From Chondrus crispus (Eukaryota > Rhodophyta > Florideophyceae > Gigartinales > Gigartinaceae), in NCBI RefSeq assembly GCF_000350225.1, contig NW_005179244.1, positions 31,778 through 95,777 on the forward strand: DNA of 64,000 nucleotides, written 5' to 3'. The position numbers were made by a program, and so were the translations under genes. This document shows positions 28,201-38,036 of the stretch, piece by piece; within the stretch, counting starts at the first letter, position 1; each line of letters starts with the position of its first letter. The notes under the pieces are model-generated. The model was not told the DNA's origin. It made no database searches and saw nothing but the letters and a program-made list of their open reading frames with translations.

Positions 28201-31171
28201 GAAAAATGTCATCCAGGAGCGAAACGACCTTTACGACGAGAAGCTTGACCTTGAAAGAAAAGTAGAAAGTCTTGCTGCGAGCGGGGAGCAAACGCAGAGA
28301 GAACTCATGGATACGAATAGAGAAAAGTCCTCAATACTGAGTGAGCGTGATGAAGCCAGGCAAAGGTACGGTGCTTTGCGGGATCAGTTGAAAGATATGA
28401 CTAATCAACTGGAATCACTGTCTTTAGAGAGGAACGAATTGCTGCAGGAACGCACCTCGTTAGTGACGGGATCCTCAACAATTTCGGAGAAAGAAAAGAC
28501 ACTCGCAGAAGAAAGTCAGCGGAAAACCTCTCAGATTGCGTTGTTGCAGCGTAAGGTGACAGCTGCGGGAGCGAAAATTGAAAAGCTCACCCTTCAGAGA
28601 GCAGTTTTCCAGCGGCAACGTGATGAGGCTGGTGCGAGATTACGAGCGGCGGGCTCAGAATTTGCTACGCTGCACAGCAAGTTGCAATCAGCAACAGAGG
28701 GTCGCGATACATTGCAGAAGACCGTAGTCTCCCTTCGAGACGAAAAAGATGCCTCTCTAGCTCGCGTTCAAGAACTCTCCGAGGTTGCCGCACAAAAACT
28801 GGTTGTGGAAGAAAATTTAGCTGCAACCTCAAAACAGCTTGAAAGCCTGCAACAAGACTTGGCCAGTACACGAGAAGAACTCGGTAAAGTGAAGGAGAGC
28901 CGATTCGACTTGCAGCAAAGGTGTTCAACTATTACCACAGATATGGAGCGAACGCAAGCGCAACTTGAAATTGCGGCCCGCGAACGAGATCAGCTACAGT
29001 CTCAACTAGGTACCGTGAAGGCAGACAAGAAATTACTGCAGCAGACAGTTAAAGAACACCAGAATGCCATCGCCGAAGCTGAAACGAAACAAAAATCAGT
29101 TGAGGCTGAACTGTTGACGAACAGAGAAAAAGCAGCTTTAGATGTTGGAATTGCCAAAGCAGAACTGGCTGGTGAGCAAAAGGCTAGAATGGAGCATGTT
29201 GCTCAACTTAAAGAAATTCAAGATATTATGAAGGAGGAATCTGTTACCAAGGGAAGAATGAGGGAATCCGCCATTTCATCCCTTCGCTCTGGTAGGCATG
29301 AATTGGAAAACGGGAGCGTGGTGCCCAGTATTGCATCCTTCTTACCCATTATTGATTCTATCATCAAGTCGACTGATGGGAAGGAGGATGTCTCGGTACT
29401 AACTAGGTCAACAGGTGAAGTCTTTGTGAAGCTTTGTACTGAAGCGTGCAAGGTCGCCAACAGTCTAGCAACTCTGAAGGTGACGGCCGCAGAGGCTGTC
29501 CAAAAACTGGAAGTAGCAGAAGCAGCTAAATCTGAGATGACTGCCAGGGAAGCAGAGCTTCATCAAGCGCAGGTTATGTCGGAGCAGAAGTCAAAAGACT
29601 TTCAGGTCCTACAAGAGGAAAAGCAGTCCCTGGATACCCGGTGTGAGGCTCTCCAAGAAAGGCTTGAGCAGTCGGAAGCCAACGTATTGGCTCTACATGC
29701 TGAGACGCGTGATATCACAAAGAAGATGGAGACTGAAATTGAACGAGAGGCTCATGCGTCAGCAGAAGAACGGGCTCACCTCACAGGAGAAATCGCGAAG
29801 ATCACCTCGAACCTTAACTCCATATGGGTTATGCTGCAGAAAGCACTCACTAATCACCAAATCAATATCTACAGAGATGACATCAACGATTCTGACGAAA
29901 CATCGGAAACGAACAACGTGGCTATGCTGACTTTGCGAGCGACAGCTTCAGTTGTTGCAGAACTAGAGCGGAACCGAACCCAAGCAGAGGACATAGCCCA
30001 GCGACTAGCAACAGCTGAGGCAGAGATCACTCGATTAGTTGATCGAGCTGAAATTGCAGAACAGGAACGAGACGTGTATAGAGGAACGAACGAGCGTCTT
30101 GAAAAGAAGTCTACTCTTGCGTTTGCGGAAGGTGAAGAGAAGGCGAAATCCCAGCTTGAACAGAGCATTGTCCATATTGAAGACGAGCTCGAAGATACGA
30201 AAGAGCAACTCAGAAGAGTAACTGAGAAGGCAGCGAGGTCGGAAAAGGAAGCCGGGGAGCTACGAGCACTCTGTAGTAAGCTTACTGCACAGTTCAACGG
30301 TCGTACTAACGAGCTTGATGAAGCGGAAGAGAAAGTTGTTTATCTCCAAGACCAGGTGACAAACCTAGAGGAGGACCTTGACGAATCACATCGAAGGTTG
30401 AAAGTTCTCCAAGAAGAAGCAACTCAAGCAAGAAAGAATGATGTGGACCGTTTAAGTTCTGCACTACGAGAGACAATAAAGCAGGTTGAGTCTCTGGAAA
30501 ACGAATGTGCAAGACTAAGAGAGGCATGTGATGTAGCTGAAAATAGCGCAAGAGAGAGTGAATTCTTGGCTGAAACCCATCAGAAAGCGGAGGAAAATTT
30601 GCAAATAGCTATTGAGCAGTTGGAAGCGGCAGAAGACTCTGCTGTCGAACAAAGAACAATTGAATTGCAAAAGAGGGTTGAGGATGCCGAAGAGCGATGT
30701 GCCAAAGCGCTTGAAAAGGAGGCTAAAGCGACGATGAGTCAGGACAAGCTTACAATTCGAGATGAAGAAATCAAGGAATTAAGAGGGGCGATTGGTCGAC
30801 TTGCAGACGAGCGGGTAGAGCTGAAACTTGAACTCGAGAAGAGTTTGTCGCGATTGAACCACCCAGATGCCGGAGGTCAACTCGTCGACAGAAGAGTTGT
30901 GAGGCAGCTGTTGATAAGTTATTTCCGAGTAGGCTCGATTCGAAGAAGAGATGTACTGGAGTTAATGTCTCGTATGTTAGCTTTCTCAGACGCAGACAAC
31001 GTTGCGGTCGGCCTCAAGCGTCGAGCTTTGATGGATCGTATCGGGTCTCTGGTGCAACCACCAGAGCTCGACGATGCAACACTACCGCCTCTCGGGACGG
31101 TCAGCGACAAGTGGATAGAGTTTCTGATGAATGAAACTGAGGAAGGGGACGAACAAGCTAAGGCTTGGTAA
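25220..31171 (+). CDS. Large golgin with C-terminal GRAB-like domain (1983 aa)
   Basis: This is a long coiled-coil protein expected to tether vesicles at the Golgi. The N terminus begins MWNSFGAIRDRVRDNA, an amphipathic stretch like the start of plant golgin candidates. A Pro-rich segment (residues about 85-180) follows, then an acidic region to about residue 740. It carries Trp motifs at W203, W207, W225, W323 and W331 and four tandem 15-residue repeats (about 357-416). From about residue 750 to 1880 the sequence is continuous heptad-like coiled coil with high Glu, Arg, Gln and Lys. At 1889-1935, VDRRVVRQLLISYF then RRDVLELMSRMLAFSD resembles the GRAB (GRIP-related Arf-binding) domain of Rud3/GMAP-210 and plant GC3/GC4. 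The gene has no intron over 5.95 kb. ATG 25220 is the first plausible start. Confidence 0.85.
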   Translation: MWNSFGAIRDRVRDNAKVVRENARAAAQVAQGVLIAAAAEDDEPAFPANNSPDAHHHQERDEWDQKLANDRDGNNVFAAPPPDGIAPPPPPTSEATFEPPPPPPDTAPPLPPTDISAELPAAMPVRAPRTRTKRYVEAGLTQPHVVAAVPPRPTMNIFRPPPPDVSHEDVTEDSLPEETPDPIPPVPQDQFAAEQKQDDLTEWGDGWGMSTEEQTTHPENEFEGWGEQAPEPEPNHQHPARNVEGNDTQLGFRDLQDSNERVPESQMDAQGVGPAGEQQDHAHECPGLGVEPNAIDTVPEATAEVSPVNADNTHTAHSVPNDWNSGVGDGWNAPAEENSRDNGGVLDANDADDNVLRWWVPPRIEPDGSDDGWNVPAPVGTVEDADGWGVPAQDTNPEDLSAWNIPTHGEAAAGTESFTTAETDKKTTEVENSENIVQPDAQISASAHDATEQSGENNNVYDPEFLKEQPPFGPSSPPPVDPESHADGNRDENLSMPGEETIEPSLNGPLVTEEQARGASRAKVVETAEEDGKANSQVWDDTREESHAVPNSGTVESVGWVQSDVRESATADAGVDWFSGQSVQPETSDPTQSEVSASDELFGSNTDSNLHREEQVSLPVPESAQFHAEEWNAVGQQTSKDSTISDRTVGGNPSSATSAFRTNETKDESRLHAEHANSGVPGAVGASGANLPSGAPGSAEQIEESAANMIASTFGVPAPARPLAQPLLHSDDALTPVVHAQDENVAIIVGLRAEVESLRIERDAAITSQISSDQSIGNLERSMLELRKDLERKSKNFEALQSELDGLLSQRDQLAQEKIEAEKERDSAVHQGGEGIREARGVIEAMRSTQGIAERREAVISEQIEALRSDLDRISEERNSFLEESNGLKNRLQEAESDARIREEELMQQIRFIENENEIAKLEREKAMTASKFHIQEHKDLLEVEQSTCLSLTARESRIRELEDAIEDLHRERDEELIRIEAFSSQMKDMKERTKNVIQERNDLYDEKLDLERKVESLAASGEQTQRELMDTNREKSSILSERDEARQRYGALRDQLKDMTNQLESLSLERNELLQERTSLVTGSSTISEKEKTLAEESQRKTSQIALLQRKVTAAGAKIEKLTLQRAVFQRQRDEAGARLRAAGSEFATLHSKLQSATEGRDTLQKTVVSLRDEKDASLARVQELSEVAAQKLVVEENLAATSKQLESLQQDLASTREELGKVKESRFDLQQRCSTITTDMERTQAQLEIAARERDQLQSQLGTVKADKKLLQQTVKEHQNAIAEAETKQKSVEAELLTNREKAALDVGIAKAELAGEQKARMEHVAQLKEIQDIMKEESVTKGRMRESAISSLRSGRHELENGSVVPSIASFLPIIDSIIKSTDGKEDVSVLTRSTGEVFVKLCTEACKVANSLATLKVTAAEAVQKLEVAEAAKSEMTAREAELHQAQVMSEQKSKDFQVLQEEKQSLDTRCEALQERLEQSEANVLALHAETRDITKKMETEIEREAHASAEERAHLTGEIAKITSNLNSIWVMLQKALTNHQINIYRDDINDSDETSETNNVAMLTLRATASVVAELERNRTQAEDIAQRLATAEAEITRLVDRAEIAEQERDVYRGTNERLEKKSTLAFAEGEEKAKSQLEQSIVHIEDELEDTKEQLRRVTEKAARSEKEAGELRALCSKLTAQFNGRTNELDEAEEKVVYLQDQVTNLEEDLDESHRRLKVLQEEATQARKNDVDRLSSALRETIKQVESLENECARLREACDVAENSARESEFLAETHQKAEENLQIAIEQLEAAEDSAVEQRTIELQKRVEDAEERCAKALEKEAKATMSQDKLTIRDEEIKELRGAIGRLADERVELKLELEKSLSRLNHPDAGGQLVDRRVVRQLLISYFRVGSIRRRDVLELMSRMLAFSDADNVAVGLKRRALMDRIGSLVQPPELDDATLPPLGTVSDKWIEFLMNETEEGDEQAKAW
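26288..26467 (+). repeat. Four tandem 15-codon Trp repeats inside the golgin gene
   Basis: Four consecutive 45 bp units encode a W-x-[V/I]-P motif at exact 15-residue spacing, with Trp at 358, 373, 388 and 403 and Pro at 361, 376, 391 and 406. The units have diverged at the DNA level, so the repeat is old or under protein-level selection. Confidence 0.75.
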
Positions 31172-32100
31172 TTTTCTGTAGATCATCCTCGCTAAATATT
31201 GACTAGACCTTCAGCTACACTCTCAGTTTCAGCTGCGTTTTTGATTAAGCGCATATTGCGTTTGCGTTTCCGAAGAGCAAAGTATCAAATAGAATTGAGC
31301 ACTGCGTGCACGACGAGCATGACGACTGCTTCGCCTTTGACTTCCTATGCATTGGGTGACTGGCTCCTGTTCACGTCTTATGAATACTAGTCATGGATTG
31401 TTTGCAACTTGATAACTTCCTTTTCATGTGTTTATCCTTCAACTCGGATCATTCTTTTGAATCCGAACGCTTAATTCGAACGGCGATGATGGTCCCTGAG
31501 GGATTGGGACGGACGGGATTCGCACGGGCGGGGTAATTTTGCAATGCTTGAGAAGCAGATTTGAACCCAGAATCTCAATGTTCATCTTAAGTTATAGTTA
31601 TAAACCAGAGGGAGAACCGAAACTGAGAAGACGTTGCACTCTCTTGTTCTTTCCTTCACCCACTCTCTGAAGGGCCTGGCAGTGCCAACAGAGCTTCGTT
31701 TAATAAAATTGCTCATTTTTTTGTCTATACTATTAAAATAATGTGCTTTTCTATCAATCATATTTATCAATCATACCGTCATACCGTAAGTATCTGTGTG
31801 AGCAGACTTACAGAAAGCAGTTGGAAAGCCAATAATTTTAAGACTGGGGTGAAATGCGGCCAAAGATGAAGGCCAAGTGGATAGATCCAATTGGTTATTT
31901 CAGATTTTCGGGAGCTCACGTCAAGTCGCCGAGAGTGATGAACATAGGAGGTCGACTTCCTCGACGGCGTCTGCGCAGTAACGGTATTCAGTTTGGACAA
32001 CATCTCTGCAAGGATATAGCGCTCTCTTCGTTATCAGAGTGTTCATCGGCCTTCTACAAAGAAGGAAGAGCGCTGTCCGGTGTTGGATAGAAGACCAAAG
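31172..32100. other. Spacer, 929 bp
   Basis: Nothing coding is supported. A tRNA T-arm-like string lies on the minus strand near 31560-31580 but lacks the remaining arms. Short direct repeats (TATCAATCATA twice, CATACCGT twice) occur at about 31752-31790. Confidence 0.5.
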
Positions 32101-32703
32101 ATGAATTCGCCAGCTTTTGCTACGCCTCAAGCTACTCCTTTGACTTCACGGACGACATTCTCTGGACTCTCTGTACCAAGATGCAGTGCCGCCGCTCCAC
32201 GAGTGTACATTGTACCAGAAATGACTCGATTCGCACCTCGAATGCTTGCCGCCCCTTCCGAAGAAGTAGGGGAGAACAATACTGAAATCCCGACCACTGA
32301 AAGCATGATCGGGATCGATGATGCGCCAGTTGATATAGGTTCCGTTGCAACTGCAACAATGGAACCGGAGGAAGATGAAGACAGTGAATATGAGCCATGT
32401 GCCCCTCCGCAGCCTTTTATAAATGCGCAGAATGTATCGGCAGCGCAACAGAAATTCAAGCGACACGAGACGGATTCTGGGTCACCCGAGTTTCAGATCG
32501 CAACTTTAACGACGAGAATTGCTTATCTTACGGATCATCTCAAGAAAAACCCGAAGGACTTTTCGTCGACGAGAGGTTTATTGATGATGGTGTCGACGAG
32601 ACGCAGGCTACTCAAGTTCTTAAAGAGAGAGGACGAGCAGCGGTTTACTGATATCATCGCCGGGCTGAATATTCGCGTTTCGCAGCAGATTCGTGAACTC
32701 TAA
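32101..32703 (+). CDS. Organellar (probably plastid) ribosomal protein uS15 with long N-terminal extension
   Basis: The protein is a small-subunit ribosomal protein that binds 16S-type rRNA early in assembly. Of 200 residues, about 117-193 form a bacterial-type S15: [19 protein letters not shown], then the three-helix body with [19 protein letters not shown]. The first roughly 50 residues (Ser, Thr, Pro, Arg, few acids) suit a transit peptide. The next 60 or so are strongly acidic (EEDEDSEYE) and are not part of S15 in bacteria. Plastid rather than mitochondrial location is favoured because, to my knowledge, red algal plastid genomes lack rps15; this is not proven by the sequence. ATG 32101 is the first ATG of the frame (an upstream GTG is not credible). 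The gene is intronless. Confidence 0.88.
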   Translation: MNSPAFATPQATPLTSRTTFSGLSVPRCSAAAPRVYIVPEMTRFAPRMLAAPSEEVGENNTEIPTTESMIGIDDAPVDIGSVATATMEPEEDEDSEYEPCAPPQPFINAQNVSAAQQKFKRHETDSGSPEFQIATLTTRIAYLTDHLKKNPKDFSSTRGLLMMVSTRRRLLKFLKREDEQRFTDIIAGLNIRVSQQIREL

Positions 32704-33504
32704 TTTGTAGAGCGGAAAGTTCTGCGGGAGTGGGGACGCAAGTGCAGTTACGGCTTTATAAACTTGGATACCCTTTAATACACACATTGGGCTTTGTTCA
32801 TGTCGCGTATGTTTTGGACTTGTGGCTCGTTTTAATCAATGTTGTCGACGATGGAAACTCCTGTCAATATTGTTGATGACTGGGATTCTATTTGCGTAGT
32901 TTTGAAAGTCTCGGTGTGCGGTAATCGAGGGAAGGGATAGGGGTCCTACTTGAACAGAGTGCTCCGTTGGCGCGGGCGTGGGAGATAGGCTGTATGAGTC
33001 GATTGACAGTCTGGTGCTGTGATGTGGGCCGGTAAATATTTTGTTAAAAAGGATAAATGTTTCGCAAAAATTCAGGCAGGGCGGAGCAGTGACTTTGCAC
33101 TTCAACGCTTTACAGCGAGAAACAAATCGGTCGCAACGACTGCGTAAAGGTTGCCTCTTGACTTTCCCGGTGTGCACCCATCTTCACGCCCAGCGCCACT
33201 TGGGCGGCAACTGCAGCCCCGCATCACCTTCCGCGCCTCGATATCGCGGGCCAACTTCTTTCTCCTCCCAACTTATCGCTTGCCCACAATCCCACCTCAC
33301 AGACGGTCCCGTCCCCTTCGTGCTACGCGATCCTACCCGCCCTTGTTACGTTGTCCCGGTTTCATCCCCAAATTCATACTGTCGCACTCCTAACGCCTTC
33401 CCCCACTCGCCTAGCCAAAACCCTCTACCTTCCCACCATCGCCCTTCATTCCTCTTCTCTACTCCCCTTCCTTTCCTTGCTCGCATACCCTACACACTCC
33501 CGCC
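32704..33504. other. Spacer and long pyrimidine-rich leader of the PI4K gene
   Basis: The first 450 bp contain nothing I recognise. From about 33170 to the ATG the sequence is C/T-rich with very few G, as in the leaders of SBPase and the antiporter. Confidence 0.5.
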
Positions 33505-36276
33505 ATGTGGAGCTCTTACGGCTTCCGTTCACCTATGACGAGTAACGATGCCTCCCGCTCCGCAAGCGGTACTGTCGAGATCAAGGTCCGCAATCTTGAC
33601 GCTGAGCTTCCCGCCGCGCCTCCTTTGCAAACGCTCACTTCCTCCTCCCCGCCACCGCCAGCAGCACCTATGTCCATGGGCTGGCTTCTCCGTCTCTTTC
33701 GCTCTGACTTCTTTGACGCCTTCATGGCAGTCACTTACCTCTATCGGTACCGCGAGTCGCGCGGCGTCCATGACTACCTCTGCAACGAGTTGTACCATCT
33801 TTCCGATGCAGACCTCGAAGCATTCATGCCGCAAGTCTGTAACTTGCTCGTCTATCATGCACGCGACTCGCCAGGCCTCGAGAGGTTTATCATGGACAAA
33901 TGCGCCGACTCCATGCACATGGCTCTCCAGGTTTTCTGGTTTCTTCAAGCGGCTGTTGAGGATGCCGCGAGAGCTGGAAATAAGACTGCGGAGGCACGCG
34001 TCAAGCTCTTGCGGACGCGATGCGAGACAGCCGCTGTAAACGGCTCCCATCATGCCATGTTAGCAGCTGCGGCAAAGCGACTCTCATCGACCCTTGTTGC
34101 TACTGAGTCGCCTTTTTCCCCAAGGAGAAGGGAAGTCTCTGGTATCACCCTTTTTCCGTCATCAAGCGCTTCGCAGCTGAGTGTCAAGGGACTAAAACTC
34201 ACCGCTGCTGTGCGAAAGGTCCACGTTGACAAGGAGGAACGTGAAGTAGGGTCCGACGTGCACAGGCCTGTGAAGAATGGTACCCAACGAAAAGACGAAT
34301 GCGGCGATATTGATCAAGATCAAATTAGTCGTAATGAAGCCAGTGATGCTGATGACCCCAATGATGAGAATTGCGGCGAAGACACCGATGATGTCAAGCA
34401 GCTCGCTGCAACGTTAAAGAAAGCGTCGGTTGCTCAGGAAGATGAAGAAGCGGAGGGCGACGAAATCGTGTTGGCCGCCGCCGAACAAACTACCGAAAGT
34501 GACGTTCCCAATGAACATAGCTCTGAAAAGATCGAGCGGCGAGAAAATGGGATTGATTCTATTGCTGATTTCGACCCCGTTGCTTTACTAACTATGAAGC
34601 AAGAACGCTTCGATTATTTTAACGATTCGATTTCGATAGCGAACGAATTTGTTCGTCTGTCAATGACCACAAAGGACCTGCCACAAGAACAACGACAATC
34701 CCATCTCTCCAATGGGCTGAACAATATCAATGATATTCTTCTGCGAAGAATGAAAGGGGAATCTGGAATACCATTGATACACGATTCTCCGGTTCCGAGT
34801 GCCGCGGAAGTGGCAAAACTCGGACTAAGCGCAGCTCTGAGAAGCGTGCACTTGCCACTTACAAGAGCAAGTTCTCAAGCGTTGCGAATTCTCAGAGTCA
34901 ACTCGGAAGAGGCCGTAATATTAACTTCTCGAACACGCGCGCCTTACCTAGTCAACATTGAAGTTCTCCCAACAGACATGGTTTGTTCGGACAAGCTACT
35001 ATTCTGTGAGCAGCGTATTGTTAAACCGACAAAGCAGGTAAGGGAAGCATACTCAGAATCAAATGCGAATCCGCATCATTCTAGTATGGGCGAATCAAAC
35101 CCTGCAACCGCTCATCAGACTGAGCAAGAAAGCCAAGTATCTGAGTTGAACACACCGTCATCAACTAAGAGTGAAGCCCGCCGCTCATTGCATGTTCGAC
35201 GACTCAGTGAAATGACACCGGCAGAAAGACAAAAAGCGAATGTCCGGAAGAGCATTTATGGTGATGCATATTGCAGGCAGCCAGATGTTTTCAGTGAGGC
35301 AGAGAAGTTGTCAGACTTAGCCGACTTGTCTCGCACAGATAGTGCAGAATACAAGGCACGCCAGGCTGTTATTTTGGGCGTTTATGGGGAGCTTTGGTCG
35401 TGGAAGGAGGAACGAATTTTGTCCAAGTCCCCTTTTAAGGATCTTCAGAATACGCGCCTCATGCCCTTCATTGTGAAAGCTGGTGACGATTTGAGACAAG
35501 AGCAACTCGCCATCCAATTGATTTCCCAGTTCTATAGCATTTTCCAAGAAGAGAATGTGGATGTCTTTTTGCGTCCCTTCACCGTAATGAGCGTGTCATC
35601 AGAAGCTGGGTTTGTCGAAGTGATTCCAGATTCCGTGTCTGTGCATTCGCTGAAGAAGAGAACACCCAATTTTGTTTCGTTACTGGACTACTTCGAAAGA
35701 GCTTTTGGTTCCATCGGTACTGATTCTTTCCGTGCCGCACAGCGAAGATTTATTCGTTCGATGGCGGCCTACTCTTTGGTAACGTACTTTTTGCAGATCA
35801 AGGATAGGCACAACGGGAACATCATGATTGATGTTAAGGGACGAATTATTCATATCGATTTCGGATTTATGCTCACAAATTCCCCAGGCGCGATAAAGTT
35901 CGAGAACGTGCCGTTTAAGCTGACAGAAGAATATTTGCAGGTGATCTGCGCCAAGAAGAACGTCCTAGATCTTGCAGAGTCATCCAAGACGGAAGGATAT
36001 CGATACTTTCAAGAATTATTCGTGATGGGCCTTCTTGCAGCACGAAAGCATTACGAGAAGATCACAACATTGGTCGAAATTATGACTGAGGGCACGACAA
36101 TGCCGTGCATGACGGGGGGTCACTCAATCGTGGAGCATCTGCGAAGCAGATTTGCCGTGGGCATGCCAGAAGAGCAGTGTATCAATTTTGCTCTTGGACT
36201 AATTGAAGAATCAAGGCTATCGTGGAGATCGGCAAGCTATGATCGCTTCCAGGCATATTCCAACGGCTACCGATAG
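33505..36276 (+). CDS. PI4KB: Phosphatidylinositol 4-kinase beta (Pik1-type)
   Basis: The enzyme makes phosphatidylinositol 4-phosphate, chiefly at the Golgi. In 923 residues, a helical lipid-kinase-unique domain lies at about 50-180 (WLLRLFRSDFFDAFMAVTYLYRY onwards in pieces). A long acidic, poorly conserved linker follows. The kinase domain occupies about 600-915: MPFIVKAGDDLRQEQLA, the catalytic loop DRHNGN with D767 and N772, and the metal-binding DFG with D785 in HIDFGFMLTNSPG. That last block (DFGFML rather than DFGFIL) and the short LKU layout indicate the beta/Pik1 class rather than alpha. PI4P produced here could support the Golgi tether encoded upstream, but no physical link is implied. 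The gene is intronless, with start ATG 33505 after a C/T-rich leader. Confidence 0.92.
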   Translation: MWSSYGFRSPMTSNDASRSASGTVEIKVRNLDAELPAAPPLQTLTSSSPPPPAAPMSMGWLLRLFRSDFFDAFMAVTYLYRYRESRGVHDYLCNELYHLSDADLEAFMPQVCNLLVYHARDSPGLERFIMDKCADSMHMALQVFWFLQAAVEDAARAGNKTAEARVKLLRTRCETAAVNGSHHAMLAAAAKRLSSTLVATESPFSPRRREVSGITLFPSSSASQLSVKGLKLTAAVRKVHVDKEEREVGSDVHRPVKNGTQRKDECGDIDQDQISRNEASDADDPNDENCGEDTDDVKQLAATLKKASVAQEDEEAEGDEIVLAAAEQTTESDVPNEHSSEKIERRENGIDSIADFDPVALLTMKQERFDYFNDSISIANEFVRLSMTTKDLPQEQRQSHLSNGLNNINDILLRRMKGESGIPLIHDSPVPSAAEVAKLGLSAALRSVHLPLTRASSQALRILRVNSEEAVILTSRTRAPYLVNIEVLPTDMVCSDKLLFCEQRIVKPTKQVREAYSESNANPHHSSMGESNPATAHQTEQESQVSELNTPSSTKSEARRSLHVRRLSEMTPAERQKANVRKSIYGDAYCRQPDVFSEAEKLSDLADLSRTDSAEYKARQAVILGVYGELWSWKEERILSKSPFKDLQNTRLMPFIVKAGDDLRQEQLAIQLISQFYSIFQEENVDVFLRPFTVMSVSSEAGFVEVIPDSVSVHSLKKRTPNFVSLLDYFERAFGSIGTDSFRAAQRRFIRSMAAYSLVTYFLQIKDRHNGNIMIDVKGRIIHIDFGFMLTNSPGAIKFENVPFKLTEEYLQVICAKKNVLDLAESSKTEGYRYFQELFVMGLLAARKHYEKITTLVEIMTEGTTMPCMTGGHSIVEHLRSRFAVGMPEEQCINFALGLIEESRLSWRSASYDRFQAYSNGYR

Positions 36277-37255
36277 GCTTCTGTTTCGCCGATGTCTATG
36301 TAGAACCGAGGGAAAGCCTCTGCACCTGTACATGACCTGTAACAGTAAATTGCAGCAGTATTTAGAAGAAGTCCACATCTACACTACCCCTCCCCTTTTA
36401 TTTCTTTCCTCTCCAGTTGTCCAACGAGAAGTTAGCCTAGGACGTTTCGGAAAGGATTGGAAGACCCTCTACGTTTATGCTGTGAGAAACAACGCGAAGA
36501 CGCTTGTTTCTAAAACACAAACCAACGGCATCGCTCGCTGAGTATATCCGTAGTAAGCCGTTCATTCTTCTCAGGCGGAAGGGCAGCATTGCCAGGCCTG
36601 TATATTGGAACGTAATGCGGTTTTCTTCATGCTTGTTTATCAAAATACAAGAACCGGACAACCTCGCTTGGTCAGCTAGTCTTGCAGCATGTCGTGTAAT
36701 TATTAGCACGCGGACATAAAAAAAAAATTCAGGCTCTTCAACGAAATACCTTCATTCCCGAGAAAGGGTCGCGCCATCGGTCTAGAGCAAGCACTACACG
36801 CATGGTGCGTGGATGTTCCATGCTTCTACGTTTTCTTCATTACGTCCACCAGAATACCCTCCTTCTTAGTTGAGTTCGCTATGGTTAGCCCGCACAAGAA
36901 GTTTAGTTGTACTGTACATCGGCCCTTACATTTCATCCACGATTGTTCTCAGGCTGTTAACCTCAGCGATCAACATTGAAAGTATGTGCACGAGGGAAAC
37001 AAGGAGGCCGAATACGCTTCGACAAGACGTAGTCACGGCCATGAACCGCCACTCTGACAATAGAAAATGTGCCTTGAGCCGCAAATAGGAACACCACACT
37101 AATTCCATGTTTTTTTTGATTGAACCTGCAAGGCCTCATTGGGCAGAAAGGGTTCGTTTAGTTGCATCGCGCCACCCTCCGCACTGCTGACGCATATTGT
37201 TCTCAACGGTTGTCTCGGCTTGCGGGTGGGTACTCGTTTCCAGCGCTGTGATAAC
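36277..37255. other. Spacer, 979 bp
   Basis: No coding region, repeat or RNA gene is supported. An A run occurs near 36718-36727. The last 150 bp should include the UFC1 promoter. Confidence 0.5.
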
Positions 37256-38036
37256 ATGGATGAGGGAACGAAGAGCACAGTATCCAAATTGCCTTTGCTG
37301 ACCGTTCGAGCTTCACCACGCGACAAGGAAGCTTGGACTGCGCGATTGAAGGAAGAACTTACCGCATTGATACAAGTAAGCGGCTAACTAGGCATGAGAC
37401 ATGGAAATTGACAAGCCAGTGCAGTCAAACGCATCACTGCGAGTGCTTGAGCTTAAGACCTACTGACATGTCCCTCAACCTAACTCCCTTCTTTTTTTCG
37501 CGGATAACAGTATGTGAAATTGAACAAAGAACAAGACAAGGACTGGTTTCATGTCGAGTGTAACAAGACGGGAACTCGATGGAACGGAAAATGCTGGTAC
37601 TATTACGAACAAATTCGTTATGAATTCGACCTAGAGTTCGAGATTCCCGTTACTTATCCAACGTCAGCTCCAGAGCTGAAACTCCCGCAACTAGAGGGCC
37701 TTACCTCGAAAATGTACCGTGGTGGAAAGATATGTCAAACTATCCATTTCCAACCGTTGTGGGCGAAAAACGTTCCACGTTTTGGCATCGCGCACTCCTT
37801 GGCGTTATCTGTACGCTTCTTTATTTTCGCTTTTCCATGCATTAGTACTCTGTCGCAGGAACACAACGGAGAAAACTTCCCACCCTGACGGCCATGGCTT
37901 GCTACGCCTCAGTATTAACTAACACGCTTTATCTTCTATCTCCTTTATCTTCTCTTCCGAACAGCTCGGTCCATGGCTTGCAGCTGAGATTCCTGACCTT
38001 GTTGGTCGAGGCGTCATTGACAGTTTCAAGAAGTGA
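37256..38036 (+). CDS. UFC1: UFC1, E2-like conjugating enzyme for UFM1, three exons
   Basis: UFC1 receives UFM1 from the E1 enzyme UBA5 and passes it on with UFL1, chiefly at the ER. Exons are 37256-37375, 37511-37810 and 37965-38036, giving 163 residues (human UFC1 has 167). Introns of 135 and 154 bp have donors GTAAGC and GTACGC and acceptors AACAG; both are in phase 0. Conserved blocks are [37 protein letters not shown] and MYRGGKIC with active-site C115. AHSLAL and [12 protein letters not shown] are joined across the second splice site, which confirms the splicing. The TAK motif just before the active site in animal UFC1 reads TSK (105-107) here. Presence of UFC1 implies that this organism has UFMylation. 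Confidence 0.93.

Noticed and set aside
31500-31600. tRNA-like T-arm on the minus strand (GGGTTCAAATCT)
   Set aside because: The T-stem does not pair properly and no acceptor stem, anticodon arm or D-arm can be placed around it. At most it is a degraded tRNA-derived repeat.
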